The position numbers were made by a program, and so were the translations under genes. The notes under the pieces were generated by a model. It saw nothing but the letters and a program-made list of their open reading frames with translations, ran no database searches and was not told the DNA's origin. 62,023 nucleotides of DNA. Source: Deinococcus aerius. Its GTDB lineage: Bacteria; Deinococcota; Deinococci; Deinococcales; Deinococcaceae. Shown in pieces: positions 15,855-24,593 of the stretch. Numbering within the stretch: position 1 is the stretch's first letter; the number at the start of each line of letters is the position of its first letter. The DNA lies in assembly GCF_002897375.1 (NCBI RefSeq), contig NZ_BFAG01000021.1:1-62023 (forward strand). The letters run 5' to 3'.

Positions 15855-16823
15855 ATGCGACCCCTCCGAATCCTGACCTGGCACATTCACGGCAGCTACC
15901 TGTACTACCTCACCCAGGCGCCGCACGAGTTCTACCTCCCGGTCAAGCCGGGGCGGCCCGAGGGCTACGGCGGGCGCGCGGGCGACTTCCGCTGGGGCGA
16001 CAACGTGCATGACGTTCCGGCACAGGAGGTGAGGAACCTCCAGTTCGACGCGGTGCTGTTCCAGTCGCGCCGCAACTACCTGGAAGACCAGTTCGAAATC
16101 CTCTCACCCGAGCAGCGGAGGCTCCCCCGCCTCTACCTGGAACACGACCCGCCGCGCGAGACGCCGACGGACACCCGGCACCCGGTGGACGACCCGGAGA
16201 TGCTGCTGGTTCACGTGACGCCCTTTAACGACCTGATGTGGGACAGCGGGCGCACGCCGACGAGGGTGATCGAGCATGGCGTGACCGACCCGGGTATCCC
16301 GTGGACAGGTGAGAAGGCGCGGGGGCTGACGGTGGTGAACGGCCTGAAGTCGCGCGGTCGCCGCCTCGGCGCGGACGTGTTCGGGCGGGTGCGGGCGGAG
16401 GTGCCCCTCGATCTGGTGGGGATGCAGTCGGAGGAGATGGGCGGTCTGGGCGCCGTGCCGCTCGCGGACCTCCCCGCTTTCTCCGCTCCGTACCGCTTCT
16501 TCTTCAACCCGATCCGCTACACCAGCCTGGGCCTGGCCGTCTGCGAGGCGATGATGCTGGGGATGCCGGTCCTCGGCCTGGCGACGACCGAGATGGCGAC
16601 CGCCGTGCAAAACGGCGTGAACGGGTACGTGGACACCGACGTGCGGCGGCTGACTGAGCGGATGCAGGGCTTGTTGGAGGACCCCGACGAGGCCCGGCGA
16701 CTGAGCGTGGGCGCGCGGGAGGTGGCGCGCGAGCGCTTCTCCATCGAACGTTTCGCCCGCGACTGGGACGCGGCTTTCCGGGAAGTGGCGGGGCGGGGCG
16801 TCCTGGTGGGAGGCCGGGCATGA
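15855..16823 (+). CDS. Glycosyltransferase, GT-B fold, GT4-like
   Basis: 322 residues from ATG 15855, one base after the previous stop, with AAAGGAG upstream. N-terminus MRPLRILTWHIHGSYLYYL, centre YLEHDPPRETPTD and VHVTPFNDLMWDSG, C-terminal lobe with FFNPIRYTSLGLAVCEAMMLGMPVLGLATTEM, which is the E-x7-E donor-binding region of GT4-type enzymes. Similar to glycosyltransferases found next to heptose and capsule genes. Last 4 bases overlap the next start (ATGA). Confidence 0.8.
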   Translation: MRPLRILTWHIHGSYLYYLTQAPHEFYLPVKPGRPEGYGGRAGDFRWGDNVHDVPAQEVRNLQFDAVLFQSRRNYLEDQFEILSPEQRRLPRLYLEHDPPRETPTDTRHPVDDPEMLLVHVTPFNDLMWDSGRTPTRVIEHGVTDPGIPWTGEKARGLTVVNGLKSRGRRLGADVFGRVRAEVPLDLVGMQSEEMGGLGAVPLADLPAFSAPYRFFFNPIRYTSLGLAVCEAMMLGMPVLGLATTEMATAVQNGVNGYVDTDVRRLTERMQGLLEDPDEARRLSVGAREVARERFSIERFARDWDAAFREVAGRGVLVGGRA

Positions 16824-18724
16824 GGCGGGTCGCGCTGATCAGCGAACACGCCTCCCCGCTCGCCACCCTGGGGGGCACCGACGCGGGCGGGCAGAACGTC
16901 TATGTCGCTCAGGTCGCCCGGCACCTCGCCCGGCTGGGGTATGCGGTGGATGTCTTCACCCGCCGCGACGCCCCCCACCTTCCCGAGGTGCTGGAGTGGG
17001 TGCCCGGCGTGCGCGTGGTCCACGTCCCCGCGGGACCGGCGACCGTGCTGCCCAAGGAAGACCTGCTGCCCCTGATGGCGGATTTCACCCGTTTCATGGC
17101 GGACTTCATGACCCGGCACGGGCGGTACGACCTGCTGCACGCCAACTTCTGGATGTCGGGCCTGGTCGCCGCCGACCTCAAGCGGAGGCTGGGCGTGCCC
17201 TTCGTGATCACCTTCCACGCGCTGGGCAAGGTGCGGCGGCTCCACCAGGGCGAGGCGGACGGCTTCCCCGACCGGCGCTTCGCCATCGAGGAGCGCCTGG
17301 TGCGCGAGGCCGACCGGATCATCGCGGAATGCCCGCGCGACGAGGCGGACCTGTGTGGGTTGTACGCCGCCGATCCCGCCCGGATCGTGACCGTGCCCTG
17401 CGGCTTCGACCCCGCCGAGTTCAGCCCTGGGGATCGCCGCGAGGCCCGGGAGCGCCTGGGCCTGGACCCGGACGAGGCGCTGGTCCTGCAACTGGGCCGC
17501 ATGGTGCCCCGCAAGGGCGTGGACGACGCCATCCGGGGCTTCGCGCGGGCGATCCGGCGGCTCGACATCCCCGCCCGCCTGCTCGTGGTGGGCGGCAACA
17601 GCCCGGACCCCGACCCGGCCCTGACTCCCGAGCTGGGCCGCCTGCGGGCGGTGGCGCGCGAGGAGGGCGTGGGGGACCGGGTGACCTTCACCGGCAGCCG
17701 CGGGCGCCGGGTCCTGCGCGACTACTACCGCGCGGCGGACGTGTTCGTCAGCACGCCCTGGTACGAGCCCTTCGGGATCACCCCGCTGGAGGCGATGGCC
17801 TGCGGCACGCCCGTGCTGGGCGCGCGGGTGGGAGGCATCCAGTCCACGGTGGTGGATGGCGTGACGGGCCTCCTCGTGCCGCCGCGCGACCCGGAGGCCC
17901 TGGGGGGGCGGCTGGCCGACCTGCTCGCGGACGCGCCGCTCAGGGAGCGCCTGGGCCAGGCAGCGCTGGAACGGGTCCGCACCCACTACACCTGGGAGGG
18001 CGTAACCTGGCAACTCGCGCAGGTCTACGGCGAGGTGGGCCGGGAGGTGGAGGCCGCGCCCGCCACCCTGCCCCGGACGGACTCCTCCGTCGACCGCGCC
18101 TTCCAGAACCTGATGAGCACCCTGGCCCGCTCACGGGCGGCGCTCGGGTCGCAGATCGAGGCGGCGGCGGAGGCGATCACGGCCTGCTTCGAGCGGGGGG
18201 GCAAGGTCCTCGTCTGCGGAAACGGGGGCAGCGCGGCCGACGCCCAGCACTTCGCCGCCGAACTCGTGGGGCGCTTCCTGATCGACGGGCGCCGGGGGCT
18301 GCCGGTGCTGGCCCTCACCGCCGACACGGCCATGCTCACCGCCTGGTCGAACGACGTGGGCTTTGGCGACGTGTTCGCCCGCCAGGTGCAGGCCTTCGGG
18401 CGCGAGGGGGACCTGCTGCTCGCCCTCAGCACGAGTGGCCGCTCGCCGAACGTCCTCGCCGCCCTTCAGGCTGCCCGCGAGCAGGGCCTCACCACCGTCG
18501 CCCTGCTGGGTGGCCGGGGTGGGGACGCGCTCGCCCTGACGGACCTGCCCCTGGTCGTGCCCAGCACCGACACGCCCCGTATTCAGGAGGTCCACATCCT
18601 CGCGCTGCACCTGATCTGCGAACTCGTCGAGGAGCGGGTTTCGGCGGCCCTTGCGGCTCCCGTTCGCCTCGGCCCTTCCACCACCCCGACCCCCCTCTCC
18701 GCCTCGCAAGGAGTGAACCTATGA
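16820..18724 (+). CDS. Fusion: GT4 glycosyltransferase plus sedoheptulose-7-phosphate isomerase
   Basis: 634 residues, about the sum of two enzymes. Residues 1-400 are a GT4 glycosyltransferase of the sucrose-synthase/MshA style: GGTDAGGQNVYVAQVARHLARLGY, DLLHANFWMSG, CGFDPAEFSPG, GRMVPRKGVDDA and the donor motif YEPFGITPLEAMACG. After a linker, residues about 415-615 form a SIS domain of GmhA type with GNGGSAADAQHFAAELVGRF (from residue 467), SNDVGFGDVFARQV, STSGRSPNVLAAL and IQEVHILALHLICELVE, which contains the expected catalytic Glu/His. It should convert sedoheptulose 7-phosphate to D-glycero-D-manno-heptose 7-phosphate while also carrying a transferase. ATGA overlap on both sides. Confidence 0.88.
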   Translation: MRRVALISEHASPLATLGGTDAGGQNVYVAQVARHLARLGYAVDVFTRRDAPHLPEVLEWVPGVRVVHVPAGPATVLPKEDLLPLMADFTRFMADFMTRHGRYDLLHANFWMSGLVAADLKRRLGVPFVITFHALGKVRRLHQGEADGFPDRRFAIEERLVREADRIIAECPRDEADLCGLYAADPARIVTVPCGFDPAEFSPGDRREARERLGLDPDEALVLQLGRMVPRKGVDDAIRGFARAIRRLDIPARLLVVGGNSPDPDPALTPELGRLRAVAREEGVGDRVTFTGSRGRRVLRDYYRAADVFVSTPWYEPFGITPLEAMACGTPVLGARVGGIQSTVVDGVTGLLVPPRDPEALGGRLADLLADAPLRERLGQAALERVRTHYTWEGVTWQLAQVYGEVGREVEAAPATLPRTDSSVDRAFQNLMSTLARSRAALGSQIEAAAEAITACFERGGKVLVCGNGGSAADAQHFAAELVGRFLIDGRRGLPVLALTADTAMLTAWSNDVGFGDVFARQVQAFGREGDLLLALSTSGRSPNVLAALQAAREQGLTTVALLGGRGGDALALTDLPLVVPSTDTPRIQEVHILALHLICELVEERVSAALAAPVRLGPSTTPTPLSASQGVNL

Positions 18725-19488
18725 CTCCGTCCATCCCCCAGCCCCAGCCCCAGTCCGCCTTCAGCAATGCCCTCGCCGGTCAGGTCGCCCTCGTCACGGG
18801 GGGCGGCAGCGGGCTGGGCGCCGCGATCTGCCGCGTCCTCGCCGAGTCGGGTGCCCAGGTGATTGCCGCCGACATCCAACTCCCGCAGGCCGAGCGCCTG
18901 GCGAGTGAGCTGACCCAGGAGGGACACCAGGTGCGTGCGGTCAGCCTCGACGTGCGCGACGAACACGCGCTGGAAGCCATCGTCCGGCAACTGGAGGAGG
19001 AATACGGTCACCTCGACATCCTGATCAACAACGCGGGCACCGACGTGACGGTCGCCATCGAGGAGCTGAGCGTGGCGGACATCGACCGGGTCCTCGACGT
19101 GAACCTGCGCGGGCCGTTCCTGCTCTCCCGCGCCGTGCTGCCGCACATGGCGCGGCGGGGCCACGGCGCCATCGTGAACATCACCTCCACCGCCGCCAAG
19201 CGGGCCTGGGCGAACGCGACCGCCTACCATGCGAGCAAGTGGGGCCTGCTGGGCCTGAGCCACGCGCTGCACGTGGAGGCGCGGCCCCGGGGCGTGCGCG
19301 TGACCGCGATGGTCGTGGGCGGGATGCAGACGCCCTTCATCCTCGACCGCTTCCCCGGCACGCCGCTGGAGAACCTGCAAGACCCGCGCAATGTGGCCGA
19401 GGCCGTGCGCTACGTGCTCCTCCAGCCCGAGGGCACCGTGGTCCCCGAGATGACCGTCATCCCCATGCGCGAGACCTCCTGGCCGTGA
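18721..19488 (+). CDS. Short-chain dehydrogenase/reductase in the heptose operon
   Basis: 255 residues from ATG 18721 (ATGA overlap with the fusion gene; ribosome site AAGGAG). Classical SDR: TGGGSGLG, DVRD, NNAGTD, active-site Ser in NITSTAA and YHASK. It is too short, and of the wrong subclass, to be the extended-SDR epimerase HldD that normally finishes ADP-L-glycero-heptose synthesis. It could act on a nucleotide sugar or sugar intermediate; the substrate is unknown. Confidence 0.85.
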   Translation: MTPSIPQPQPQSAFSNALAGQVALVTGGGSGLGAAICRVLAESGAQVIAADIQLPQAERLASELTQEGHQVRAVSLDVRDEHALEAIVRQLEEEYGHLDILINNAGTDVTVAIEELSVADIDRVLDVNLRGPFLLSRAVLPHMARRGHGAIVNITSTAAKRAWANATAYHASKWGLLGLSHALHVEARPRGVRVTAMVVGGMQTPFILDRFPGTPLENLQDPRNVAEAVRYVLLQPEGTVVPEMTVIPMRETSWP

Positions 19489-20075
19489 GGGGCGCGATTT
19501 TCCTCGACAAGGACGGCACGCTGATCGAGGACGTGCCCTACAACGTGGACCCGGCGCTGATCCGGCTGATGCCGGGTGTGGGCGAGGTACTCAGGAGCTT
19601 GCAGGAGGCCGGATTCGCCCTCGTCGTCGTCACGAACCAGTCGGGGGTGGCGCGCGGCCTCTTCCCCGAGTCGGCGCTGGGAGGGGTGGAGGCGCGGCTG
19701 CGGGAGTTGCTGGCCGAGGATGGAGTGACCCTTGCGGGCTTCTACGCCTGTCCCCACCACCCGGAAGGCACGGTCGCCGGGTACGCCCAGGACTGCGACT
19801 GCCGTAAACCGGGGCCGGGCCTGCTGCGCCGCGCCGCCGGGGAGTTGAACCTCGACCTGGACGCCTCGTGGATGGTGGGCGACATCCTCAACGACATTGA
19901 GGCCGGGCGCCGGGCGGGGTGCCGGGCGGTGCTGCTCAATCTCGGCGGCGAGACCGAGTGGGTGCCGGGGCCGTACCGCACGCCGCACCACACGGTTCGA
20001 AGCTGGCCGGAGGTGGCGGCGGCGATCCTGACCGCCACACGGGAAGGGAGGGCCGATGCTCTCAGAACACCTTGA
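19485..20075 (+). CDS. gmhB: D-glycero-D-manno-heptose 1,7-bisphosphate 7-phosphatase
   Basis: 196 residues from GTG 19485 (GTGA overlap). HAD histidinol-phosphatase-like fold without a large cap: FLDKDGTLIED (Asp8, Asp10), VVTNQSGVARG, then the zinc loop CPHHPEG...CDCRKPGPGLL with the spaced Cys/His ligands that mark GmhB, and WMVGDILNDIEAG. It removes the 7-phosphate from heptose 1,7-bisphosphate between the kinase and adenylyltransferase steps of HldE, whose gene follows with a 20-base overlap. A related amino-acid-pathway phosphatase is unlikely given the neighbours. Confidence 0.9.
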   Translation: MRGAIFLDKDGTLIEDVPYNVDPALIRLMPGVGEVLRSLQEAGFALVVVTNQSGVARGLFPESALGGVEARLRELLAEDGVTLAGFYACPHHPEGTVAGYAQDCDCRKPGPGLLRRAAGELNLDLDASWMVGDILNDIEAGRRAGCRAVLLNLGGETEWVPGPYRTPHHTVRSWPEVAAAILTATREGRADALRTP

Positions 20076-21519
20076 CGAGTTCCGCGGGTTGCGGGTGGCC
20101 GTGATCGGCGAGGCGATGCTCGACAGCTACCTGTACGGCAGTGCCGACCGCCTCTGCCGCGAGGCCCCGGTCCCCATCGTGTCGCTGCACGGGCGGCACG
20201 ATGTGCCGGGCGGGGGGGCGAACGCCGCGATGAACGTGCGCGCCCTGGGTGCCTCCGTCGAATTCCTGTCCGTGGTTGGCCTCGACGCCGAGGGGGACCG
20301 GCTGCTGCGCGGTCTGGAGGAGGCGGGCGTGGACACCTCCGGCGTGGTGCGGTCACCCACACGGGAAACGTTGGTCAAGCGCCGGGTGATGGCCGCCTCG
20401 CAGCTTCTGCTGCGGCTGGACCAGGGCACCGAGAGCGACCTGGCCGGGCCGGACGAGGACGCGCTGCTGGACCGTCTGCGCGCCGCCTTTCGCCGCGCGG
20501 ACGCCGTCATCGTCTCCGACTACGGGTACGGCATCCTCACGCCGCGCGTGATCGCCGCCCTCGCCGGGGAGCAGGCCCGCTCGCCCCGCGTCCTGGTGTT
20601 GGACGCCAAGCGGCCCGAGCGTTACCGCGAGGTGGGCGTCACGGCGGTGAAACCCAACTACGGCGAGGCCCTGGCGATGCTGCGCGAGACCCCGCGCCAC
20701 ACCCGCGAGGACCGGCTGGCCCAGGTCGCCGCCTGGGAGGACGCCGTGCTGGAGAGGACCGGCGCCCGCATCGTGGCCGTCACCCTGGATGTGGAGGGCG
20801 CGCTGGTGTTCGAGCGGGGCCAGCCTCCCTACCGCACCTTCACGAGACCGAACTCGGGCGCGAACGCGACCGGGGCCGGGGACACCTTCGTGAGCGCGCT
20901 GGCCCTGGCGCTCGCTGCCGGAGCGGACACGCCCGCCGCCGCCGACCTCGCCTCTGCCGCCGCGACCATCGCGGTGGGGCGGGACGGCACCACCACCTGC
21001 ACCGCCGCCGAGTTGCGCGACTTCCTGACGGCGGAGCGCAAGGTGCTGGACCGGGATGGACTCGTCACCCGGATCGCCGCACTCCGGGAAGGAGGCCGCC
21101 GGGTGGTCTTCACCAACGGCTGCTTCGACCTGCTGCACCGGGGGCACATCACCTACCTCAATCAGGCCAAGGCGCTGGGCGACGTACTCGTGGTCGGCCT
21201 GAACAGCGACGACAGCGTGCGCCGCCTCAAGGGTCCCAGCCGCCCCATCAACCCGACCGAGGACCGCGCGCAGGTCCTGGCCGCCCTGAGCTGCGTGGAC
21301 CTGATCGTGCCCTTCGCCGAGGACACGCCCATCCGGCTGATCGAGGCCCTGCGCCCCGACGTGTACGTGAAGGGCGGCGACTACACCCGCGAGACCCTGC
21401 CGGAAGCGCCCCTGGTGGAGGCCCTGGGCGGCGAGGTGCGGCTCCTCCCCTACCTGGAGGACCGCTCCACCACCGGCATCATCGAGCGGGTCCGGCGGGC
21501 CTACGCGACGGGGACCTGA
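20056..21519 (+). CDS. hldE: Bifunctional heptose-7-phosphate kinase / heptose-1-phosphate adenylyltransferase
   Basis: 487 residues, the usual length of bifunctional HldE. The PfkB/ribokinase-type kinase domain covers about 1-320, with GGGANAAMN near 52-60 and the catalytic NATGAGD (Asp276). The C-terminal domain (about 345-487) is a cytidylyltransferase-like nucleotidyltransferase with FTNGCFDLLHRGH (His361, His364), VGLNSD and a conserved end KGGDYTRETLPE. Substrates are heptose 7-phosphate and, after GmhB, heptose 1-phosphate, giving ADP-D-glycero-beta-D-manno-heptose. Starts inside the end of gmhB. Strong evidence for heptose use, unusual for a Deinococcus without classical LPS. Confidence 0.92.
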   Translation: MLSEHLDEFRGLRVAVIGEAMLDSYLYGSADRLCREAPVPIVSLHGRHDVPGGGANAAMNVRALGASVEFLSVVGLDAEGDRLLRGLEEAGVDTSGVVRSPTRETLVKRRVMAASQLLLRLDQGTESDLAGPDEDALLDRLRAAFRRADAVIVSDYGYGILTPRVIAALAGEQARSPRVLVLDAKRPERYREVGVTAVKPNYGEALAMLRETPRHTREDRLAQVAAWEDAVLERTGARIVAVTLDVEGALVFERGQPPYRTFTRPNSGANATGAGDTFVSALALALAAGADTPAAADLASAAATIAVGRDGTTTCTAAELRDFLTAERKVLDRDGLVTRIAALREGGRRVVFTNGCFDLLHRGHITYLNQAKALGDVLVVGLNSDDSVRRLKGPSRPINPTEDRAQVLAALSCVDLIVPFAEDTPIRLIEALRPDVYVKGGDYTRETLPEAPLVEALGGEVRLLPYLEDRSTTGIIERVRRAYATGT

Positions 21520-21520
21520 G

Positions 21521-22603
21521 ATGACGAACTGGAGTTCGGCCCACAATATCCTCGCCGTCCGCCTGGACACCCTGGGCGACGTGCTGATGACGACCCCGGC
21601 CCTGCGGGCGCTGAAGGAGGGGCGCCCGGAGCGCCGCGTGACCCTCCTCACCTCGCCCCCCAGGGCCGCCGTCGCCCGACTCGTGCCCGAGATCGACGAG
21701 GTGATCGTCTACGAGGCGCCCTGGCTCAAGGCGACACCGCCGCGAGCGAGCAGCGCACCCGATTTCGAGCTCATCGGGTTGCTGCGCGAGAAGGACTTCG
21801 ACGCCGCCGTCATCTTCACCGTCTACAGCCAGAATCCCCTTCCCTCGGCCCTGCTGTGTTTCCTGGCCGACATTCCGCTGCGGCTGGCCCACTGCCGGGA
21901 GAACCCCTACGGGCTCCTGACCGACTGGGTGCGCGAGCCCGAGCCGGAAGGAGGCATCCGCCACGAGGTGCGGCGGCAACTCGATCTGGTGGCAGGGGTG
22001 GGGGCGGTGACCTCCGACGAGCGGCTGTCGTTGAGCTTTTCACCGGAAGCGGCGGGGCGGGTGGACGAATGGCTGTCTGGGTTGGGATTGGACACCTCCC
22101 GCTCCTGGGCCGTCATCCACCCCGGCGCGACTGCCCCTTCCCGCCGTTATCCGCCCGAACAGTTCGCGCAGGTGGCCCGGCTCCTCTCCGCGCAGGGCCT
22201 CACCCTGCTGTTCACGGGGAGTGGCGGGGAAAAGGCCCTGCTGGAGGACATCCGGCAGATGGCGGGCGGTGTGGGACACCTGATGTCCCAGGACCTGGAA
22301 CTGGAGGAACTGGCCGCCCTGATCGCCCGCGCGCCGCTTCTGATCTCGAACAACACGGGTCCGGCCCATATGGCGGCGGCCCTGGGCACTCCCGTGGTGG
22401 ACCTCTACGCCCTCACCAACCCGCAGCACACCCCGTGGGCGGTGCCCTCGCGCGTCCTCTCCCACGACGTGCCGTGCCGCTGGTGCTACAGCTCGGTCTG
22501 CCGGGAGGGGCACCACCTCTGCCTGCGGGGTGTGGCGCCGGAAGAAGTCGTCGCGGCGGCCCTCGAACTGCTGGCCCCCGTCCCGCTGGAGTGTGCCCTG
22601 TGA
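21521..22603 (+). CDS. GT9-family (heptosyltransferase-like) glycosyltransferase
   Basis: 360 residues, one base after the hldE stop. GT9 hallmarks: NILAVRLDTLGDVLMTTPALRALK, WAVIHPGATAPSRRYPPEQFAQVARLL, LLFTGSGGEK and LLISNNTGPAHMAAALGTPVVDLYALT, followed by a Cys-rich segment (CRWCYSSVCREGHHLC) seen in several GT9 proteins. A candidate parS palindrome lies inside the coding sequence at 22272. The paralogue two genes on shares the same overall plan. Confidence 0.88.
   Translation: MTNWSSAHNILAVRLDTLGDVLMTTPALRALKEGRPERRVTLLTSPPRAAVARLVPEIDEVIVYEAPWLKATPPRASSAPDFELIGLLREKDFDAAVIFTVYSQNPLPSALLCFLADIPLRLAHCRENPYGLLTDWVREPEPEGGIRHEVRRQLDLVAGVGAVTSDERLSLSFSPEAAGRVDEWLSGLGLDTSRSWAVIHPGATAPSRRYPPEQFAQVARLLSAQGLTLLFTGSGGEKALLEDIRQMAGGVGHLMSQDLELEELAALIARAPLLISNNTGPAHMAAALGTPVVDLYALTNPQHTPWAVPSRVLSHDVPCRWCYSSVCREGHHLCLRGVAPEEVVAAALELLAPVPLECAL
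22272..22290. promoter_or_regulatory. Candidate parS palindrome, copy 4 (intragenic)
   Basis: TGGGACACCTGATGTCCCA, matching the parAB-proximal palindrome TGGGACACC-N-GGTGTCCCA with one mismatch in an arm, although it is constrained by coding sequence (GT9 gene). It is 16 kb from parAB. Confidence 0.5.
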
Positions 22604-23400
22604 CAGCCCTCGACATCCTGATTCCGACCTATGGCCGTCCCGGCGCCCTTCCGGTGACGCTGACCAGCCTGGCCGCGCAGACGGCCCAGCCGTTCCGGGT
22701 GGTGATCTCCGACCAGGGGGAACAGCCCGTCACCGAGCGGGCGGAGGTCCGCACCGCCATCCGCGTTCTGGAGCTGCACGGCTGCGAGGTGGAAGTCCAC
22801 CGTCACCTGCCCCGGCGCGGCATGGCCGAGCAGCGGCAGTTCCTGCTGGACCAGGGCCGCGCCCCGCTCGTGCTGTTCCTGGACGACGACCTGATCCTGG
22901 AACCGTGGGCCGTGGCGCAGATGGTCGGCGTGATCGAGCGGGAACGCTGCGGCTTTGTCGGCAGCGCCGTGCTGGGCCTGAGCTACCGGGAGGACGTGCG
23001 GCCGTGGCAGCAGGCGGTCGAGTTCTGGGAGGGGCCGGTAACCCCGGAGGTCGTGCGGCCCGGCACGGCGGCCTGGGAGCGGTACATGCTGCACAACGCG
23101 GCCAACCTCCTCCACGTGCAGCGCCAGTTCGCCCCCACCCCCGAGCAGACCCGCGTGTACAAGGTGGCCTGGGTGGGGGGCTGCGTCCTGTACGACCGGG
23201 CCTGTCTGGAGGCGGTGGGCGGCTTCGGCTTCTGGCCCGAACTGCCGGATGAGCACGCGGGCGAGGACGTGCTGGCCCAGCAGCGGGTGATGGCCCGCTT
23301 CGGCGGCTGCGCGGTGATGCCCTCCGGCGTGTACCACCTCGAACTGCCCACGACGATCCCCAACCGCGAGGTGGACGCGCCCAGGGTGCTGGACCTGTGA
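22600..23400 (+). CDS. GT2-family glycosyltransferase
   Basis: 266 residues from GTG 22600 (GTGA overlap with the GT9 stop). N-terminal GT-A fold: LDILIPTYGRPGALPVTLTSLAAQT, then the DXD-type metal site LFLDDDLILEP, a conserved VGGCVLYDRACLEAVGGFGF acceptor loop and a GEDVLAQQR catalytic Asp region. Cytoplasmic or membrane-associated by its polar sequence; no transmembrane segment. Sugar donor unknown. Confidence 0.85.
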   Translation: MTALDILIPTYGRPGALPVTLTSLAAQTAQPFRVVISDQGEQPVTERAEVRTAIRVLELHGCEVEVHRHLPRRGMAEQRQFLLDQGRAPLVLFLDDDLILEPWAVAQMVGVIERERCGFVGSAVLGLSYREDVRPWQQAVEFWEGPVTPEVVRPGTAAWERYMLHNAANLLHVQRQFAPTPEQTRVYKVAWVGGCVLYDRACLEAVGGFGFWPELPDEHAGEDVLAQQRVMARFGGCAVMPSGVYHLELPTTIPNREVDAPRVLDL

Positions 23401-24473
23401 ACGGCGACTGGGCGAACGTCCGAAACCTCCTCGTGATGCGCCTGGACAACATCGGCGACGTGGTGATGACGGGACCGGCGTTGCGGGCGCTGAAGGAGGC
23501 TCTGCCCGGCGTCCGCCTGACCCTGATGGTGAGCCCGGCGGGGGCCAACGCCGCGCCGCTCCTCCCCTGGGTGGACGACGTGATCGTGTGGCGGGCGATG
23601 TGGCAGCAACTGGGGGGCGGAACGTTCGACCCGGCGCGGGAGGCGGAACTGATCGGACTGCTGCGGGAGCGGAACTTCGACGCCGCCGTTCTGCTCACCT
23701 CCTTCAGCCAGACGCCGCACCCCGCCGCCCTCGCCTGCCTGCTCGCCGGAATTCCCCTGCGTCTGGGCGAGTCGAAGGAACGTGCCCCCGGCCTCCTCAC
23801 GCATGAACCCCTCTCCCCCACCCCGGAGGCCGAACACCAGGTCGAGCGCAACCTGCGTCTGCTGGAGGCGGTAGGGCTTCCGGTGCGGGACCGGGCGCTG
23901 GAGGTTTACGTTTCGGATCAAGCCCGGCAACAGGCGGCGGCTCTCGTCCCCTACCCGTACCTGCTCCTCAACCCCTTCGCCAGTTGCTCCGCACGGACCT
24001 ACCCCCCCGAGCGGGCCGCCCGTGCCGCCCGGCTCATCGCGGAACAGACGGGGCTGAGGGTGGCCGTGACGGGGGTGGAGAAGGACCGCGAACGCAGCCG
24101 GGACCTGCTGGCCGAACTCGGTCCGGTGGGCGTGGACCTGCTGGGCCGAACGGACCTCCCCACCTTCGCCGCCCTGATCGACGGGGCGCGGCTGGTGCTG
24201 ACGAACAACACCTCTGCCCTGCACCTCGGCGACGCGGTGCGGACGCCGCTGCTCGTCACGTACTCGGGCACGGAGTACGAGTCGCAGTGGCGGCCCCGGA
24301 GCACGTCCGCCCTCCTGCTGCGCCGCCCCACGCCCTGCCATCCCTGCTACGCCTTCCAGTGCCCCTTCAACCTGGAGTGCCTAGATATTTCCCCCGAGGA
24401 GGTGGCGCGGGCGGGGCTGGAGTTGCTGGGCAGGGTTGGGACCAGTCATGAGGCAGTGGCCGTGAGCGGGTGA
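23397..24473 (+). CDS. GT9-family (heptosyltransferase-like) glycosyltransferase
   Basis: 358 residues from GTG 23397 (GTGA overlap). NLLVMRLDNIGDVVMTGPALRALKEALPGVRLTLMVSP is closely related to the GT9 protein two genes upstream, also sharing LIGLLRERNFDAAVLLTSFSQTPHPAALACLLAGIPLRLG. The acceptor half is followed by LVLTNNTSALHLGDAVRTPLLVTYSG and a Cys cluster (CHPCYAFQCPFNLEC). The last gene of the operon; the following 120 bases hold no clear terminator. Confidence 0.87.
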   Translation: MNGDWANVRNLLVMRLDNIGDVVMTGPALRALKEALPGVRLTLMVSPAGANAAPLLPWVDDVIVWRAMWQQLGGGTFDPAREAELIGLLRERNFDAAVLLTSFSQTPHPAALACLLAGIPLRLGESKERAPGLLTHEPLSPTPEAEHQVERNLRLLEAVGLPVRDRALEVYVSDQARQQAAALVPYPYLLLNPFASCSARTYPPERAARAARLIAEQTGLRVAVTGVEKDRERSRDLLAELGPVGVDLLGRTDLPTFAALIDGARLVLTNNTSALHLGDAVRTPLLVTYSGTEYESQWRPRSTSALLLRRPTPCHPCYAFQCPFNLECLDISPEEVARAGLELLGRVGTSHEAVAVSG

Positions 24474-24593
24474 GGGAGCCCACGAAGATTCAAGGGGCAT
24501 TCTCTTCGGGAAGGTGGCGAACGTCGTGTCGGCCTCCCCCACTCGGGCGATAGGCTGCGGGAGAGGCGCCCCCGCCCGGGCGCAGGAGGACCG

